From NCBI RefSeq assembly GCF_002980525.1, contig NZ_PVBQ01000001.1, forward strand, positions 496,001 through 560,000: a stretch of 64,000 bases of DNA, written 5' to 3'. A model generated the notes under the pieces. That model made no database searches. It was not told where the DNA came from and saw nothing but the letters and a program-made list of their open reading frames with translations. Within the stretch, counting starts at the first letter, position 1. The number at the start of each line of letters is the position of its first letter. Below, piece by piece: positions 44,678 through 54,771 of the stretch. Origin of the DNA: Sphingobacterium haloxyli. GTDB lineage: Bacteria > Bacteroidota > Bacteroidia > Sphingobacteriales > Sphingobacteriaceae. Both the position numbers and the translations under genes were made by a program.

Positions 44678-46129
44678 TTATTTTTCCCACCACACCTTCG
44701 TGTGAAAGTCGTCTGCTCCCATTTGTTCAACCGCTTTCGCATAATTTTCCGGATTGAAACGACGAACCTCGTTTTTATACATAAAACGACTAGGCATCAC
44801 GCCATTATGAAACATATATGGCGTTGTTGGCAACTCCGGATAACCTGTGCGACGATATTCGAACCATTGCTGGTAATCTACCATAAACAATCCGATATAC
44901 TTCTGGAACATGATCCGTTCGAGTGTACCATCAAATTTAGCGGCCTCATTATCAAAATAGTCTGCAGGAACCACAGCACCATACTGCTCAATGGATGCTT
45001 TTACACCGGCTTCGTAAGCCGTCTCCGCCTCTTCCAGCATGCCCAATTCCAGATATACCTCCGCCTTTATAAATTCCACCTCCGAATACGGCATCAAAAT
45101 TTCCTTAATCGGTGTACCCACCGACTCTGGGAACATCAAATCACCATTTGGCGTGCTGGGATTAAACTTATAGGCAGATAAGTCGCCCGAGTGTCCGGCA
45201 GGAATGCCTTTATAGCCTATTTTAACAAGTTTCCCATCCACCAATTCAGACGCTTCTGTCATGATAAACGGACGACGTGGATCATTCAGTTCATTCAGGT
45301 TCTCAACGAAGAACTCAGCCATCGCAGTAAAGTTTACATAATCTTGCCTTCTTCCCCAAGCATAATCATAAGGGGCCAATCCGGTGATCTCCACAAACGC
45401 TCCTTCGTCATTCGAGGTAAAAATCGGATATTCCGTAGGGCTATCTAAAATCGCTTTGATCTTCTCGGGCGCATTTATACGTTTGGACTGACGCAGATAA
45501 AAACGTAACAATAGTGAGTTATTAAACTTACGCCATAAGTCTTTCTTGTTGTTGTACAACAGATCCGCACCATCCATATTAGAATCTTCAGTATACAGCG
45601 TGTTTGCTTCTTCTAAAGCGGTGATCATATCCGCGTAAATTTGTTCCTGCGTATCAAATTTTGGCTGCTCGACGCCTTCTTCCGCCTGCAACGCCTCTGA
45701 AAAGGGCACATCACCAAAGCTGTCCGTTAAGATTCCAACGATATATGCTTTGAGCGTCGTTGCCACCGCGGCGTATACCGGACTATTGGAAGCGATTGCC
45801 GCCGCTTCCATCTCCCGTACATTGCGTAAATAGCGGTAACAGGTATTCCAAGTGCCATCACCGGAAGTCTCTGTGAAATAATAGCGGTGTACCCCATTTG
45901 CTGCGCTCGGGTTGGACAAGCCAGTCTGCATAATTTCCCAAGTAAACCCATTACTTCGCACTGTAAAATAAGTGGACATCCCATAAATCGTAGGCGTCAG
46001 TAACGTCCCAGGACTAGCCGTTTCAACTCTATTGGGGTCTGTATTTAACTCATCAAAATGTTTGGTACACCCGCCCAGCCCAATTGCGGTTGTAAACAAT
46101 ATCGCCGCACTAATATGTTTGATTTTCAT
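44678..46129 (-). CDS. SusD/RagB-type outer membrane lipoprotein
   Basis: A 483-residue surface lipoprotein of the SusD-like-2 group, with lipobox LGGCT (about residue 20) and the helical TPR-like body (LTPTIYGMSTYF, NNSLLLRFYLRQSKR, YSEVEFIKAEVYLELG). SusD proteins bind the ligand and cap the SusC transporter. It follows SusC by 11 bases on the same transcript. No glycosidase or peptidase of a utilisation locus lies next to the pair, so the substrate is unknown. Confidence 0.92.
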   Translation of the reverse strand: MKIKHISAAILFTTAIGLGGCTKHFDELNTDPNRVETASPGTLLTPTIYGMSTYFTVRSNGFTWEIMQTGLSNPSAANGVHRYYFTETSGDGTWNTCYRYLRNVREMEAAAIASNSPVYAAVATTLKAYIVGILTDSFGDVPFSEALQAEEGVEQPKFDTQEQIYADMITALEEANTLYTEDSNMDGADLLYNNKKDLWRKFNNSLLLRFYLRQSKRINAPEKIKAILDSPTEYPIFTSNDEGAFVEITGLAPYDYAWGRRQDYVNFTAMAEFFVENLNELNDPRRPFIMTEASELVDGKLVKIGYKGIPAGHSGDLSAYKFNPSTPNGDLMFPESVGTPIKEILMPYSEVEFIKAEVYLELGMLEEAETAYEAGVKASIEQYGAVVPADYFDNEAAKFDGTLERIMFQKYIGLFMVDYQQWFEYRRTGYPELPTTPYMFHNGVMPSRFMYKNEVRRFNPENYAKAVEQMGADDFHTKVWWEK

Positions 46130-46140
46130 TTTTGTTCTTT

Positions 46141-49100
46141 TTAAAAGTTAGCTCTAAGATTGATACCAAAGGTTCTTGTACTTGGCATTTGTCCCATTTC
46201 TATACCCGGCATAATGGTCGCGCCGTTTAACGCTGCGGTCTCCGGATCATACATCGGAAAATCAGACCACATAAACAAGTCACGTCCAAAGAATGCCACA
46301 GATGCACTATTCATTTTCCAGCGGGATACTAGTGCTTTTGGCAGACCGAACTCCAAGCGGACCTCCCGTAATTTCAGGTACGATGCATCAAAACTATTTG
46401 TCTCCAGATTGGCTCTGCGGTAATAGTCACCGTACCACGTATTAATTGGCGTGGCTGTAGTATTCGGGCTATAGGTGCCGTCACCGTTGTCCACCACACC
46501 TTCGCCTACTATCGTTCCTGTCTCACGGCCCTTTAAGGTATGTCCTAACTTTCCTTGTTCGGTCATTTTATGATGCGATTGTGAATACACGATACCGCCA
46601 TATTGCCCATCCAGAAGTGCACTTAACGAAAAATTCTTATAGCGAAATTCGTTATAAAACCCTCCCCGCCAGTCGGCATAAACATTGCCGATATTCACTT
46701 TATCAGCTGGCATCACAGCCAAGCCGGTCTCTCCGTCGTATAGAACATCTCCATTTTCATTACGGACAAGGCCATACCCCCATAGATCGCCGGTTGACCC
46801 GCCAACCACTGCTCTAAGCTCAGCAACACCATTACCGCTGGTCGAAATAATTTGGTAGGGTGTCTCTACGCCCTCCGTAAGTTCCAAAACTCTATTGTCG
46901 TTTGTGGACCAGTTTACGGTCGTTGTCCACTGGAAGTCGTCATTTCTAACAGGCGTTCCAGACAAACTTAACTCCCAGCCCTGGTTCCGGATTAATCCAC
47001 CATTGATCCACGCAAAGCTATATCCTGTCGTCACATCAAGCGGCACCCGTAGCACTTGGTTTCGCGAGCGGTTATAGTAAAAATTCACATCTGCCGTCAA
47101 ACGATTGTTCAGAAATGCGAAATTTAGACCAGCTTCTGTTGATGTCGATATTTCCGGTTTCAATGCGGCGTTATGCAGTTCCGATGGTGCTCCCACTGAA
47201 CCTGGAAATTGAGACGTTTCAAAATATTTAATTGTTTTATATGGATCAGCATCAGTTCCTACCTGCGCCCAGGACAGACGTAACTTAGCAAAAGATATCG
47301 CTTCTGGCATCGGCATCAATTCGCTCAACACAAAACTACTACTCACTGATGGATAGAAATATGATCTATTATTCGAAGGCAAGGTAGACGACCAATCGTT
47401 ACGAGCCGTCAGATCCAAAAAGATTCTATCTTGCCATGACAAGTTCACCAATCCGAATACGCTCTGTATTTCCTTTTTCGTCAAATAATTTTCAGCCATC
47501 GCATTGGTCAGCGCATTACTCAACTTATAAATACCGGGAGATGTCAGGCCTCTGGCTACTCCTGCACTCTCCTTCATATTACGCTTCATCACGTTTCCCC
47601 CTACTGAAGCACGGATACTGAAATCTTCGTTCAGATTATTATTATACGTTAATAATGCGTCCGTATTGGATTCGATGTAAAATAAATCCTGTTCTTTATA
47701 ATACCCTTTTGGAAAGTTGGCCGTATCATAAGGGCGACGTTGTGCCCGGGCATCAGAACGCATATTTATACCTGAACGGATCATCAGCTCCCAGTTCGGA
47801 TTGAATGTGTATGCTCCCTGCAACATTCCGTCAAGGCCATGGCTGGCTAAGCTATTCGTCATTTCATGTGCAATAACAAAGGGGTTTTCAATATACGAAC
47901 TAAAAGGATGTATTTGCTCGATGTTCTCTCTTCCCGCTTTCCACATCGGGCGATACCAGTTTAAATCAATGCTCGGATTCTGAAAGATCATGAAATAAGC
48001 GATCGACTGATTGTTATAGCCCGTTCCGGGGAGGTTATCGCTGCTTTTATTCGTATAATTCGCTTTAAAATTGATTTTCAGTTTATCGCTTAAATTCGCC
48101 GAACTATTCAAAGAAGCCACAATACGTTCGAATCCCGTGTTTGGCATAATCCATTCATTCTTAGTGTGTGTTAAGGATGCCCTTGAGGTGAAGTTGTCGT
48201 TTCCACCATCAAAAGCCACACTGTTCATAAATGTCGCGCCTGTACGGAAAAAACCTTTGACACCATCTTTATACGGTCGCCAAGGCGTCCGGACGGATCC
48301 CTGCCCCTCAGTCGCGGGATCGTACTGAAAGTATTCCTGTCCATCGAATTTCGGTCCCCAAGCACTAGAAGTTCCTCCTGTATGTGCCCCGTCGTCGCTC
48401 AGTTGATAGGAGTAATATTGATCTCCATCAGCATTGCGGTTTAAGTTCCCTTGTCCGTATTCATATTGAAAATCTGGCCATTTGAGCACATTTTGAAAAC
48501 TGCTGTTTGAATTGACCGTAACACCGATTCCCTGTGCATTCCGTTTGCCAGACTTGGTGGTAATGATCAAAGCGCCATTTCCGGCCCGGCTACCGTAAAG
48601 AGCGGTCGCCGCCGCCCCTTTTAATACAGATATCGATTCAATATCATCCGGATTGATATCACCTAAGCCATTTCCGAAATCCACCGGAACATCTTTATCT
48701 GGTCCGGTAGATCCCGCACCATAAGCATCTGTCACCCCAGAGCTAAACCGACCGTTCACCATCGGTACCCCGTCGACGACAATTAAGGCTTCATTTTTCG
48801 TCGGGTCTAAAGATCGGTCTCCACGTAGGTTGATACGTGCCGTATTTAGAGGCCCAGAGCTTGCTTGTGTGATATTCAGACCGGCTACCTTACCTTTCAT
48901 GGCATCCACCCAGTTGCTTGGTGTGGCTTCCGTCATTTGCTCTCCGCTAATTTGCGTCACGGCATAGCCCAGCGATTTCTCCTCTCGCTTGATCCCCAAG
49001 GCGGTAACCACTACCTCAGAAATTTGTTGATCCGTTGCATGCAATGCAACGGTTGCATTCGTCGTCGCTTCGGTCCAATCCCGAGTCAATGTTTGATAAC

Positions 49101-49413
49101 CCACACTCTGGAAAGTAACGTCTTTTCCAGGCGTTACCTGTACATTAAAGCGTCCTTGGTTATCGGTCGATCCTAACACGCGTCCTTCCTCAAGAACGGT
49201 CACACCGACCAGTGGCGACCTTGTATTATCATCCAATACAGCTCCTGCAACAGCTATTTTTTCTTGATCCAACCATACATGCTCTTTTTCCATTCCGGTA
49301 AAAGAGTGCGTTAATTCGGGTGTAAACCCAAGTCCTATCAAAAGTAAAAATGCCCGGCCAGTGCGGCTCGATCGACGATAGAACGACGAAGTAACTGTTT
49401 TCATTTCTCTCAT
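46141..49413 (-). CDS. SusC/RagA-type TonB-linked outer membrane protein
   Basis: A 1,090-residue TonB-dependent transporter. The signal peptide region is followed by a carboxypeptidase-like domain (AGAVLDDNTRSPLVGVTVLEE, STDNQGRFNVQV), the plug (SNWVDAMKGKVAGLNITQ, INLRGDRSLD, NGALIITTKSGKR) and a 22-strand barrel to the end. Start: the frame extends to 49458, but ATG 49413 gives a normal leader and lies 43 bases below the -7 box; ATG 49404 is also possible. A palindrome at 49485-49501 overlaps the expected -33 region. It forms a transport unit with the SusD-like lipoprotein. Confidence 0.93.
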   Translation of the reverse strand: MREMKTVTSSFYRRSSRTGRAFLLLIGLGFTPELTHSFTGMEKEHVWLDQEKIAVAGAVLDDNTRSPLVGVTVLEEGRVLGSTDNQGRFNVQVTPGKDVTFQSVGYQTLTRDWTEATTNATVALHATDQQISEVVVTALGIKREEKSLGYAVTQISGEQMTEATPSNWVDAMKGKVAGLNITQASSGPLNTARINLRGDRSLDPTKNEALIVVDGVPMVNGRFSSGVTDAYGAGSTGPDKDVPVDFGNGLGDINPDDIESISVLKGAAATALYGSRAGNGALIITTKSGKRNAQGIGVTVNSNSSFQNVLKWPDFQYEYGQGNLNRNADGDQYYSYQLSDDGAHTGGTSSAWGPKFDGQEYFQYDPATEGQGSVRTPWRPYKDGVKGFFRTGATFMNSVAFDGGNDNFTSRASLTHTKNEWIMPNTGFERIVASLNSSANLSDKLKINFKANYTNKSSDNLPGTGYNNQSIAYFMIFQNPSIDLNWYRPMWKAGRENIEQIHPFSSYIENPFVIAHEMTNSLASHGLDGMLQGAYTFNPNWELMIRSGINMRSDARAQRRPYDTANFPKGYYKEQDLFYIESNTDALLTYNNNLNEDFSIRASVGGNVMKRNMKESAGVARGLTSPGIYKLSNALTNAMAENYLTKKEIQSVFGLVNLSWQDRIFLDLTARNDWSSTLPSNNRSYFYPSVSSSFVLSELMPMPEAISFAKLRLSWAQVGTDADPYKTIKYFETSQFPGSVGAPSELHNAALKPEISTSTEAGLNFAFLNNRLTADVNFYYNRSRNQVLRVPLDVTTGYSFAWINGGLIRNQGWELSLSGTPVRNDDFQWTTTVNWSTNDNRVLELTEGVETPYQIISTSGNGVAELRAVVGGSTGDLWGYGLVRNENGDVLYDGETGLAVMPADKVNIGNVYADWRGGFYNEFRYKNFSLSALLDGQYGGIVYSQSHHKMTEQGKLGHTLKGRETGTIVGEGVVDNGDGTYSPNTTATPINTWYGDYYRRANLETNSFDASYLKLREVRLEFGLPKALVSRWKMNSASVAFFGRDLFMWSDFPMYDPETAALNGATIMPGIEMGQMPSTRTFGINLRANF

Positions 49414-49455
49414 AATATACACCTGTATACAGAATATTCTGTGATCCAACGGGGG

Positions 49456-49501
49456 CAAAGCTAGGTACGCAAGATTAAGAGCATGTTAATAAATTATTAA
49501 C
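49456..49501 (-). promoter_or_regulatory. SusC/D operon promoter with overlapping palindrome
   Basis: The minus strand carries TAGCTTTG at 49456-49463 (full -7 match). About 22 bases upstream is GTTAATAA-N-TTATTAAC (49485-49501), a perfect 8-bp palindrome around one base that covers the expected -33 area. A regulator bound there would affect RNA polymerase directly. Confidence 0.5.
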
Positions 49502-49580
49502 AAAAAACACAAGAACACGGCATATGAATACGGGCGTAAACGGATCAACATGCTGAAATCAATGCAAACAAGAATTTGCG

Positions 49581-49588
49581 TAAATTTG
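49581..49588 (+). promoter_or_regulatory. -7 promoter box of hemW
   Basis: TAAATTTG, a full match, ends only four bases before the ATG at 49593, so the transcript should be leaderless or begin at the start codon. Confidence 0.65.
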
Positions 49589-49592
49589 CAGC

Positions 49593-50720
49593 ATGATTTA
49601 CTTCCATATTCCTTTTTGTAAGCATGCCTGCCATTATTGCGACTTTCATTTCAGCACATCACTGAAATATAAAGATGAGTTACTCCGGGCATTAGAAAAG
49701 GAAGTAATGTTACGTGCACGTTACCTCACAGACAAAATCATGCCATCGATTTATTTTGGAGGAGGCACACCGTCTTTGCTTACAGCTGACGAAATTGAAC
49801 GTCTTATAAACCAAGTCGCAGCACATTTCGATATTGCAAACGATGCCGAAATAACCTTAGAAGCGAATCCCGACGATCTGGACAAGGCAAAGGTACAGGC
49901 CCTTCGACGCACGCCCATCAACCGTTTCAGCATCGGGATACAATCCTTTTACGAGGAAGATTTACGCTGGATGAACCGTGCCCACAATGCCACTGAGGCC
50001 GAGGCCTCCATTAAGCGGGTACAAGATGCTGGGTTTGAAAATATCACTGCCGATCTTATTTACGGCTATCCGTTGCTTACGGATATTAAATGGACAAATA
50101 ACATACAAAAACTGCTGAGCTTTGATATCCCACATATCTCTTCCTATGCCATGACGGTAGAGCAGAAAACAGCTCTTGCCCATTTTATCCGGCAGGGAAA
50201 AACCCCTCCCATGCAAGAAGCACAGAGTGCCGAGCAAATGAGCATGCTTATTGATACCCTAACTAGAAACGGTTTTGAGCATTATGAAATAGCAAACTTT
50301 GCCAAAAATGGCCAATATGCCAAACACAATACCGCTTATTGGCAGGGTAGACATTATCTCGGTATCGGCCCCTCAGCACACTCATTTAACGGAAAATCCA
50401 GAAGTTGGAACGTAGCAAACAATGCGCGCTATACCGAAGGTATAAACCTGGAAAAGCCTATTTATGAAACAGAGAATCTATCTCGCGAAGATCAATTTAA
50501 CGAATACGTCATGACATCCTTACGAACGATGTGGGGTATAGACTTGGACAAAATCATACATGATTTTAGCAACGAAGTGGCGCAACAGCTCCAAACGCAA
50601 ATTGCTCCTTTTATCGAACAGCAGCATGTTGAGAGCGTACAAGGACGCTTTTTAAAATTGACTGCGAAAGGCAAGCTAATGGCAGATTATATTGCATCGG
50701 AACTGTTTATTATTCCATGA
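49593..50720 (+). CDS. hemW: Radical SAM heme chaperone HemW
   Basis: A 375-residue protein of the HemN/HemW radical SAM family, a heme-trafficking chaperone rather than a proven coproporphyrinogen oxidase. The iron-sulfur motif is in MIYFHIPFCKHACHYCDFHF (Cys9, Cys13, Cys16), followed by YFGGGTPSLL (about residue 52), EANPDD, RFSIGIQSF, and LGIGPSAHSF (about 250). The length is standard and no extra heme-binding cysteine pair as in HemN is seen. It stands alone before the gap-type gene. Confidence 0.92.
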   Translation: MIYFHIPFCKHACHYCDFHFSTSLKYKDELLRALEKEVMLRARYLTDKIMPSIYFGGGTPSLLTADEIERLINQVAAHFDIANDAEITLEANPDDLDKAKVQALRRTPINRFSIGIQSFYEEDLRWMNRAHNATEAEASIKRVQDAGFENITADLIYGYPLLTDIKWTNNIQKLLSFDIPHISSYAMTVEQKTALAHFIRQGKTPPMQEAQSAEQMSMLIDTLTRNGFEHYEIANFAKNGQYAKHNTAYWQGRHYLGIGPSAHSFNGKSRSWNVANNARYTEGINLEKPIYETENLSREDQFNEYVMTSLRTMWGIDLDKIIHDFSNEVAQQLQTQIAPFIEQQHVESVQGRFLKLTAKGKLMADYIASELFIIP

Positions 50721-50857
50721 TGGTCCGTAATACGGCACAAAATTTACAAATCATTAAATTTTAAGACAATTTTTATGGAATTGCAAAAACAGCAAGCAAC
50801 AAACATTATATTTTTGCCAATTTTTCAAATTTATCTCGCTTTATATAGAACATTTAA

Positions 50858-50865
50858 TATGTTTG
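50858..50865 (+). promoter_or_regulatory. -7 promoter box of the GAPDH gene
   Basis: TATGTTTG matches TAnnTTTG and lies 27 bases before the ATG at 50893. Confidence 0.55.
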
Positions 50866-50892
50866 TACCGTAATCATCTATAACAATAAATT

Positions 50893-52341
50893 ATGGTACC
50901 ATTCACTACTTTTGAGCAGGAAATCAAAAGTTACCAACAACAGCAGAATGCAGCTGCTCGTCTCGCTGAAATCGTCAGCGACCTCTGGATCAATCAAGGC
51001 GTTGAACTTGTCTTATTCCGAAATAAGATCCTCCACCAACGCCCTAGCTCGCTTCTCCATCTACACAGTCATAACTCCATTTTAACAGGTACAAAACTGG
51101 GTGTATCCGAGGTATTGGAAGTAGCGGAGGTTATTCAAGAAATGGAGCTTCCCCCGGCCACTATTGACTTGGGAACGCTAACGATGGATTTTCGAAAGCA
51201 ACGAGGCAGCGAAGACTCAATCTACCTATTTGTCCGCAAGCGACTAGCCTCTGCTATACGACACCGGCCTTTCCCGGCAAAGGATGTCGTGCTGTATGGC
51301 TTTGGGCGAATCGGACGATTACTGGCTAGAGAACTCATAAATACCACCGGAGACGGCAAACAGCTCCGACTTCGCGCTATTGTGGTACGCGAAAAAATAG
51401 ACACAGCCAGCTTAACGAAACGCGCGAATTTGTTAAAACGGGATTCCATTCACGGCGATTTCGAAGGCACTGTGGACATCGATAATGAAAAGAATGCACT
51501 TGTAATCAACGGCATCACGGTCTATGTGCTGTCTGCCGGTGCACCGGAGGATATCGACTATACCGCTTATGGCATCCAAAATGCACTCGTTATAGACAAC
51601 ACAGGAGCTTTTCGGGAGCAACGGGAATTGGAACGTCATTTAGAAGCGACAGGAGTCGGCCACGTGCTGCTAACGGCTCCGGGAAAAGGTGTACCCAATA
51701 TTGTCTACGGTATCAATGAAAGTGAGGTCTCGTCGGGCGAAACCACCATATGTTCCGCAGCCTCCTGTACGACAAATGCAATTTCACCTGTTTTGGCTGT
51801 CATTGATAAAGAATTAGGTATAACCACCGGTCACGTAGAAACCATACATGCCTACACGAATGATCAGAATCTCGTTGACAATATTCATAAAAAATATCGT
51901 CGAGGACGTGCCGCAGCTTTGAATATGGTTATTACAGAAACCGGGGCGGGTACTGCTGTATCAAAAGTATTGCCCTCACTTGCTGGCAAGTTGACGTCTA
52001 ATGCGGTCCGGGTACCGATTCCAAATGGCTCGCTCGCTATATTACAATTGGAAGTCCAACAAGCGTGCACCACCGAGCGTATTCATAATATCCTGTTAAA
52101 CGCAGCATTGGAAGGGCCACTGGTCGAGCAGATCAAATATGAAAATAATCCGGAATTAGTATCCGTCGACATTGTGGGCACTACCGCAGCTGCTGTAGTC
52201 GACGCGCCAGCCACGATTGTATCTTCTAATGGCAAAAATATTGTGATCTATGTCTGGTACGACAATGAGTATGGCTATGTAAACCAAGTTATGCGTCTCG
52301 CCCGACACCTAGCGGGAGTCAAGCAATTCCGTTATTATTAG
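50893..52341 (+). CDS. N-terminally extended glyceraldehyde-3-phosphate dehydrogenase
   Basis: A 482-residue GAPDH, about 140 residues longer than the classical enzyme. The extension (residues 1-125) is helical and carries no motif I know. The NAD-binding YGFGRIGRLLARE follows (about 133), then the catalytic loop CSAASCTTNAIS with Cys292, HAYTNDQN, and the closing WYDNEYGYVNQ block. The usual SNASCTTN is SAASCTTN here. Such long GAPDH forms are known in Bacteroidota and other groups; the purpose of the extension is not clear. Whether it works in glycolysis or gluconeogenesis cannot be read. Confidence 0.9.
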   Translation: MVPFTTFEQEIKSYQQQQNAAARLAEIVSDLWINQGVELVLFRNKILHQRPSSLLHLHSHNSILTGTKLGVSEVLEVAEVIQEMELPPATIDLGTLTMDFRKQRGSEDSIYLFVRKRLASAIRHRPFPAKDVVLYGFGRIGRLLARELINTTGDGKQLRLRAIVVREKIDTASLTKRANLLKRDSIHGDFEGTVDIDNEKNALVINGITVYVLSAGAPEDIDYTAYGIQNALVIDNTGAFREQRELERHLEATGVGHVLLTAPGKGVPNIVYGINESEVSSGETTICSAASCTTNAISPVLAVIDKELGITTGHVETIHAYTNDQNLVDNIHKKYRRGRAAALNMVITETGAGTAVSKVLPSLAGKLTSNAVRVPIPNGSLAILQLEVQQACTTERIHNILLNAALEGPLVEQIKYENNPELVSVDIVGTTAAAVVDAPATIVSSNGKNIVIYVWYDNEYGYVNQVMRLARHLAGVKQFRYY

Positions 52342-52409
52342 CGTTTCCAATTTTCAATTTTCTGTATAATAAGGCAACGGGCTTTTTTCGAAAGAGAAAG
52401 GCCCGTTCC

Positions 52410-53654
52410 TCAAATTAGGTCTTCCGTCTCCAGATACTTCATAATAATCTGTGTCGCGCCGGCTTTTTCCCGCACATATTGTTCGGCGGCTTCTCCGGCG
52501 ATAGTCCGCTTCTTTTCATTGGACAACGCATGCGCAATAGATTGCAATTCTTCCGCATTTCCCACCTGGAAACCACTTCCAACCGCTATGAGATCCACCG
52601 CTTCTTGGAAACGCGTATAATTAGATCCAAAAATAACCGGAACACCATAGGTTGCGGCTTCCAACGTATTGTGAATCCCCACACCAAAACCTCCACCCAC
52701 ATAAGCCAATTGTCCATACCCATACAGCGCCGAAAGCATGCCGATATTATCAATGACTAAGACCGAGGCCTTTGCTATTTCAAACGTCGTGTATTCAGCA
52801 AAACGAGAGAAAAACAAGGCGTCGGGAAACAACTGTTTAATCTCCTGCAAATGGGCTTCGTGGATTTCATGCGGAGCCAGTATCATTTTCCAACCCTTTT
52901 GGGTAGCCAATAATTCCGCTAATAAACGTTCATCGGGTGCCCACGTGCTTCCGGCCACCAATACCTGTGCATGATCGTCTATAAATTGTTCCACTTCCGA
53001 TATGGTACGACGTTGTTTAGGTAGTTCGACCACCCTGTCAAACCGTGTGTCCCCTGCAAGCCCTGCTTGTCTGATATGAATAGCCCTCAACCATAGCACC
53101 GAATCCGTATTCTGGGCGAAGAAAAACTGAACTTGTTTCAATGTCCTACGAAAGAATCCACCGTACCACTTAAAGAATACCTGCCCTTCCCGAAAAATCG
53201 CAGAGATAACGAACAGAGGGATAGTACGTCTATTAAGTTCGTGAAAATAATGATACCAGTACTCATATTTGGTGAACACCGCAAATTTGGGTTTCACGAC
53301 ATCCAAAAAGTTTCGGGCGTGGGCCGCCGTATCTGTAGGCAGATAAAACACATAATCTGCTAAAGGTGTGTTTTTTCGGATTTCATATCCCGACGGCGAA
53401 AAAAAAGTGATGACTATTTTTTCCTGTGGGTATTTTTTTTTGATCGCTTCCATTACGGATCTTCCCTGTTCAAATTCACCCAACGAAGCAAAATGGAACC
53501 ATATCGGTCTAGTCCCCTTTTCAATCGTTTGTTCGATGTGATCGAATAACCTTTTACGCCCATCTACCCACAATCTAGCCTTTCTGTGAAATGGCGAGAT
53601 TAAGTGTAATAGTACGGTATAAAGGCCTATTCCTATGTCGTAGAGAAGACGCAT
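52410..53654 (-). CDS. waaA: 3-deoxy-D-manno-octulosonic acid transferase
   Basis: A 414-residue Kdo transferase that adds Kdo to lipid A precursor at the inner membrane. An N-terminal membrane anchor (residues about 1-20) precedes the two GT-B domains: IWFHFASLGEFEQGRS (about 50), ITFFSPSGYEIRK (about 83), YEYWYHYFHELNRR, VAGSTWAPDE (about 225), and YGYGQLAYVGGGFGVGIHNT (about 310), which holds the nucleotide-binding glycines. It is divergent from the sugar-nucleotide genes that begin at 53776, so LPS and surface polysaccharide genes cluster here. Confidence 0.93.
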   Translation of the reverse strand: MRLLYDIGIGLYTVLLHLISPFHRKARLWVDGRKRLFDHIEQTIEKGTRPIWFHFASLGEFEQGRSVMEAIKKKYPQEKIVITFFSPSGYEIRKNTPLADYVFYLPTDTAAHARNFLDVVKPKFAVFTKYEYWYHYFHELNRRTIPLFVISAIFREGQVFFKWYGGFFRRTLKQVQFFFAQNTDSVLWLRAIHIRQAGLAGDTRFDRVVELPKQRRTISEVEQFIDDHAQVLVAGSTWAPDERLLAELLATQKGWKMILAPHEIHEAHLQEIKQLFPDALFFSRFAEYTTFEIAKASVLVIDNIGMLSALYGYGQLAYVGGGFGVGIHNTLEAATYGVPVIFGSNYTRFQEAVDLIAVGSGFQVGNAEELQSIAHALSNEKKRTIAGEAAEQYVREKAGATQIIMKYLETEDLI

Positions 53655-53775
53655 GTTGATAACCTAAATAAATTTGTTTATTTTGCTCTCCTCTGCCAAC
53701 AAGAAAAAATGTTACAGAGGAAAATATGCTTATATTCGTCAAAGATAACACTAAGCTACAAAGAAATATTGGTTC

Positions 53776-54771
53776 GTGAATAAACAAGAAAGAAAACGTA
53801 TACTCATAACAGGCACAGCGGGTTTTCTGGGCTCGCACTTATGTGACCGCTTTATTGCTGAAGATTTCGATGTTATCGGTATGGACAATATGATTACAGG
53901 CGATCTCCGCAACATAGAACACCTGTTCAAGCTTCCCAATTTCGATTTTTATCACCACGACGTCTCTAAATTTGTACACGTTCCGGGGAGATTGGATTAT
54001 ATCCTACATTTTGCTTCTCCGGCCAGCCCTATAGATTATTTACGCATCCCGATTCAGACCTTAAAAGTAGGTTCGTTGGGCACACACAATCTTTTGGGAT
54101 TAGCCAAGAGCAAACGCGCCCGGATTCTGGTTGCATCGACCTCGGAGGTGTATGGAGACCCCCTAATTTCGCCACAATCAGAAGAATACTGGGGGAATGT
54201 CAACCCCGTAGGGCCTCGTGGCGTATATGATGAAGCGAAGCGCTTCCAAGAAGCCATAACAATGGCTTATCACAACGTTCACGGATTAGATACACGTATC
54301 GTTCGGATTTTTAACACCTATGGCCCCCGTATGCGCCTACATGATGGACGTGCGTTACCTACCTTTATCGCACAAGCTTTACGCGGGGAGGATCTTACCG
54401 TTTTTGGAGACGGAAATCAGACACGTTCTTTTTGCTATGTGTCAGATCAAGTTGAAGGGATATTCCGGTTATTGCTTTCAGATTATGCACAGCCCATGAA
54501 CATCGGAAATCCGGATGAACTGACCATCAACGATATGGCAAGGGAAATCATCTCCTTGACAGGAAACCAATCTAAAATCCGTTATGTACCCCTGCCGATC
54601 GATGATCCCAAACAGCGGCGTCCAGACATCGACAAAGCGAATCGGATTTTGAACTGGAACCCCACCGTTAATCGGAAAGAGGGGCTGCTCCGGACAATAA
54701 ATTACTATCAGCAAATGCCACCGGGAGAATTAGAACAAAAAAAATTTACATACTATAATCAAGAACAATGA
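53776..54771 (+). CDS. UDP-glucuronic acid decarboxylase (UXS-type SDR)
   Basis: A 331-residue NAD-dependent extended SDR that converts UDP-glucuronate to UDP-xylose for polysaccharide synthesis. The Rossmann motif is [16 protein letters not shown] (about residue 10), [18 protein letters not shown] is the UXS block, and YDEAKR contains the catalytic Tyr and Lys; [18 protein letters not shown] is also typical. It starts with GTG at 53776. The stop overlaps the galE ATG by four bases (ATGA), so both are translationally coupled. Confidence 0.9.
   Translation: MNKQERKRILITGTAGFLGSHLCDRFIAEDFDVIGMDNMITGDLRNIEHLFKLPNFDFYHHDVSKFVHVPGRLDYILHFASPASPIDYLRIPIQTLKVGSLGTHNLLGLAKSKRARILVASTSEVYGDPLISPQSEEYWGNVNPVGPRGVYDEAKRFQEAITMAYHNVHGLDTRIVRIFNTYGPRMRLHDGRALPTFIAQALRGEDLTVFGDGNQTRSFCYVSDQVEGIFRLLLSDYAQPMNIGNPDELTINDMAREIISLTGNQSKIRYVPLPIDDPKQRRPDIDKANRILNWNPTVNRKEGLLRTINYYQQMPPGELEQKKFTYYNQEQ

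Noticed and set aside
44678..49413. A full polysaccharide-utilisation locus around SusC/SusD
   Set aside because: No glycoside hydrolase, lyase, sulfatase or dedicated hybrid two-component regulator is next to the pair; neighbours are an M1 peptidase and hemW.
52376..52407. Rho-independent terminator between GAPDH and waaA
   Set aside because: AACGGGC and GCCCGTT can pair, but the T-run lies inside the loop and none follows the stem on either strand; it remains a weak hairpin only.
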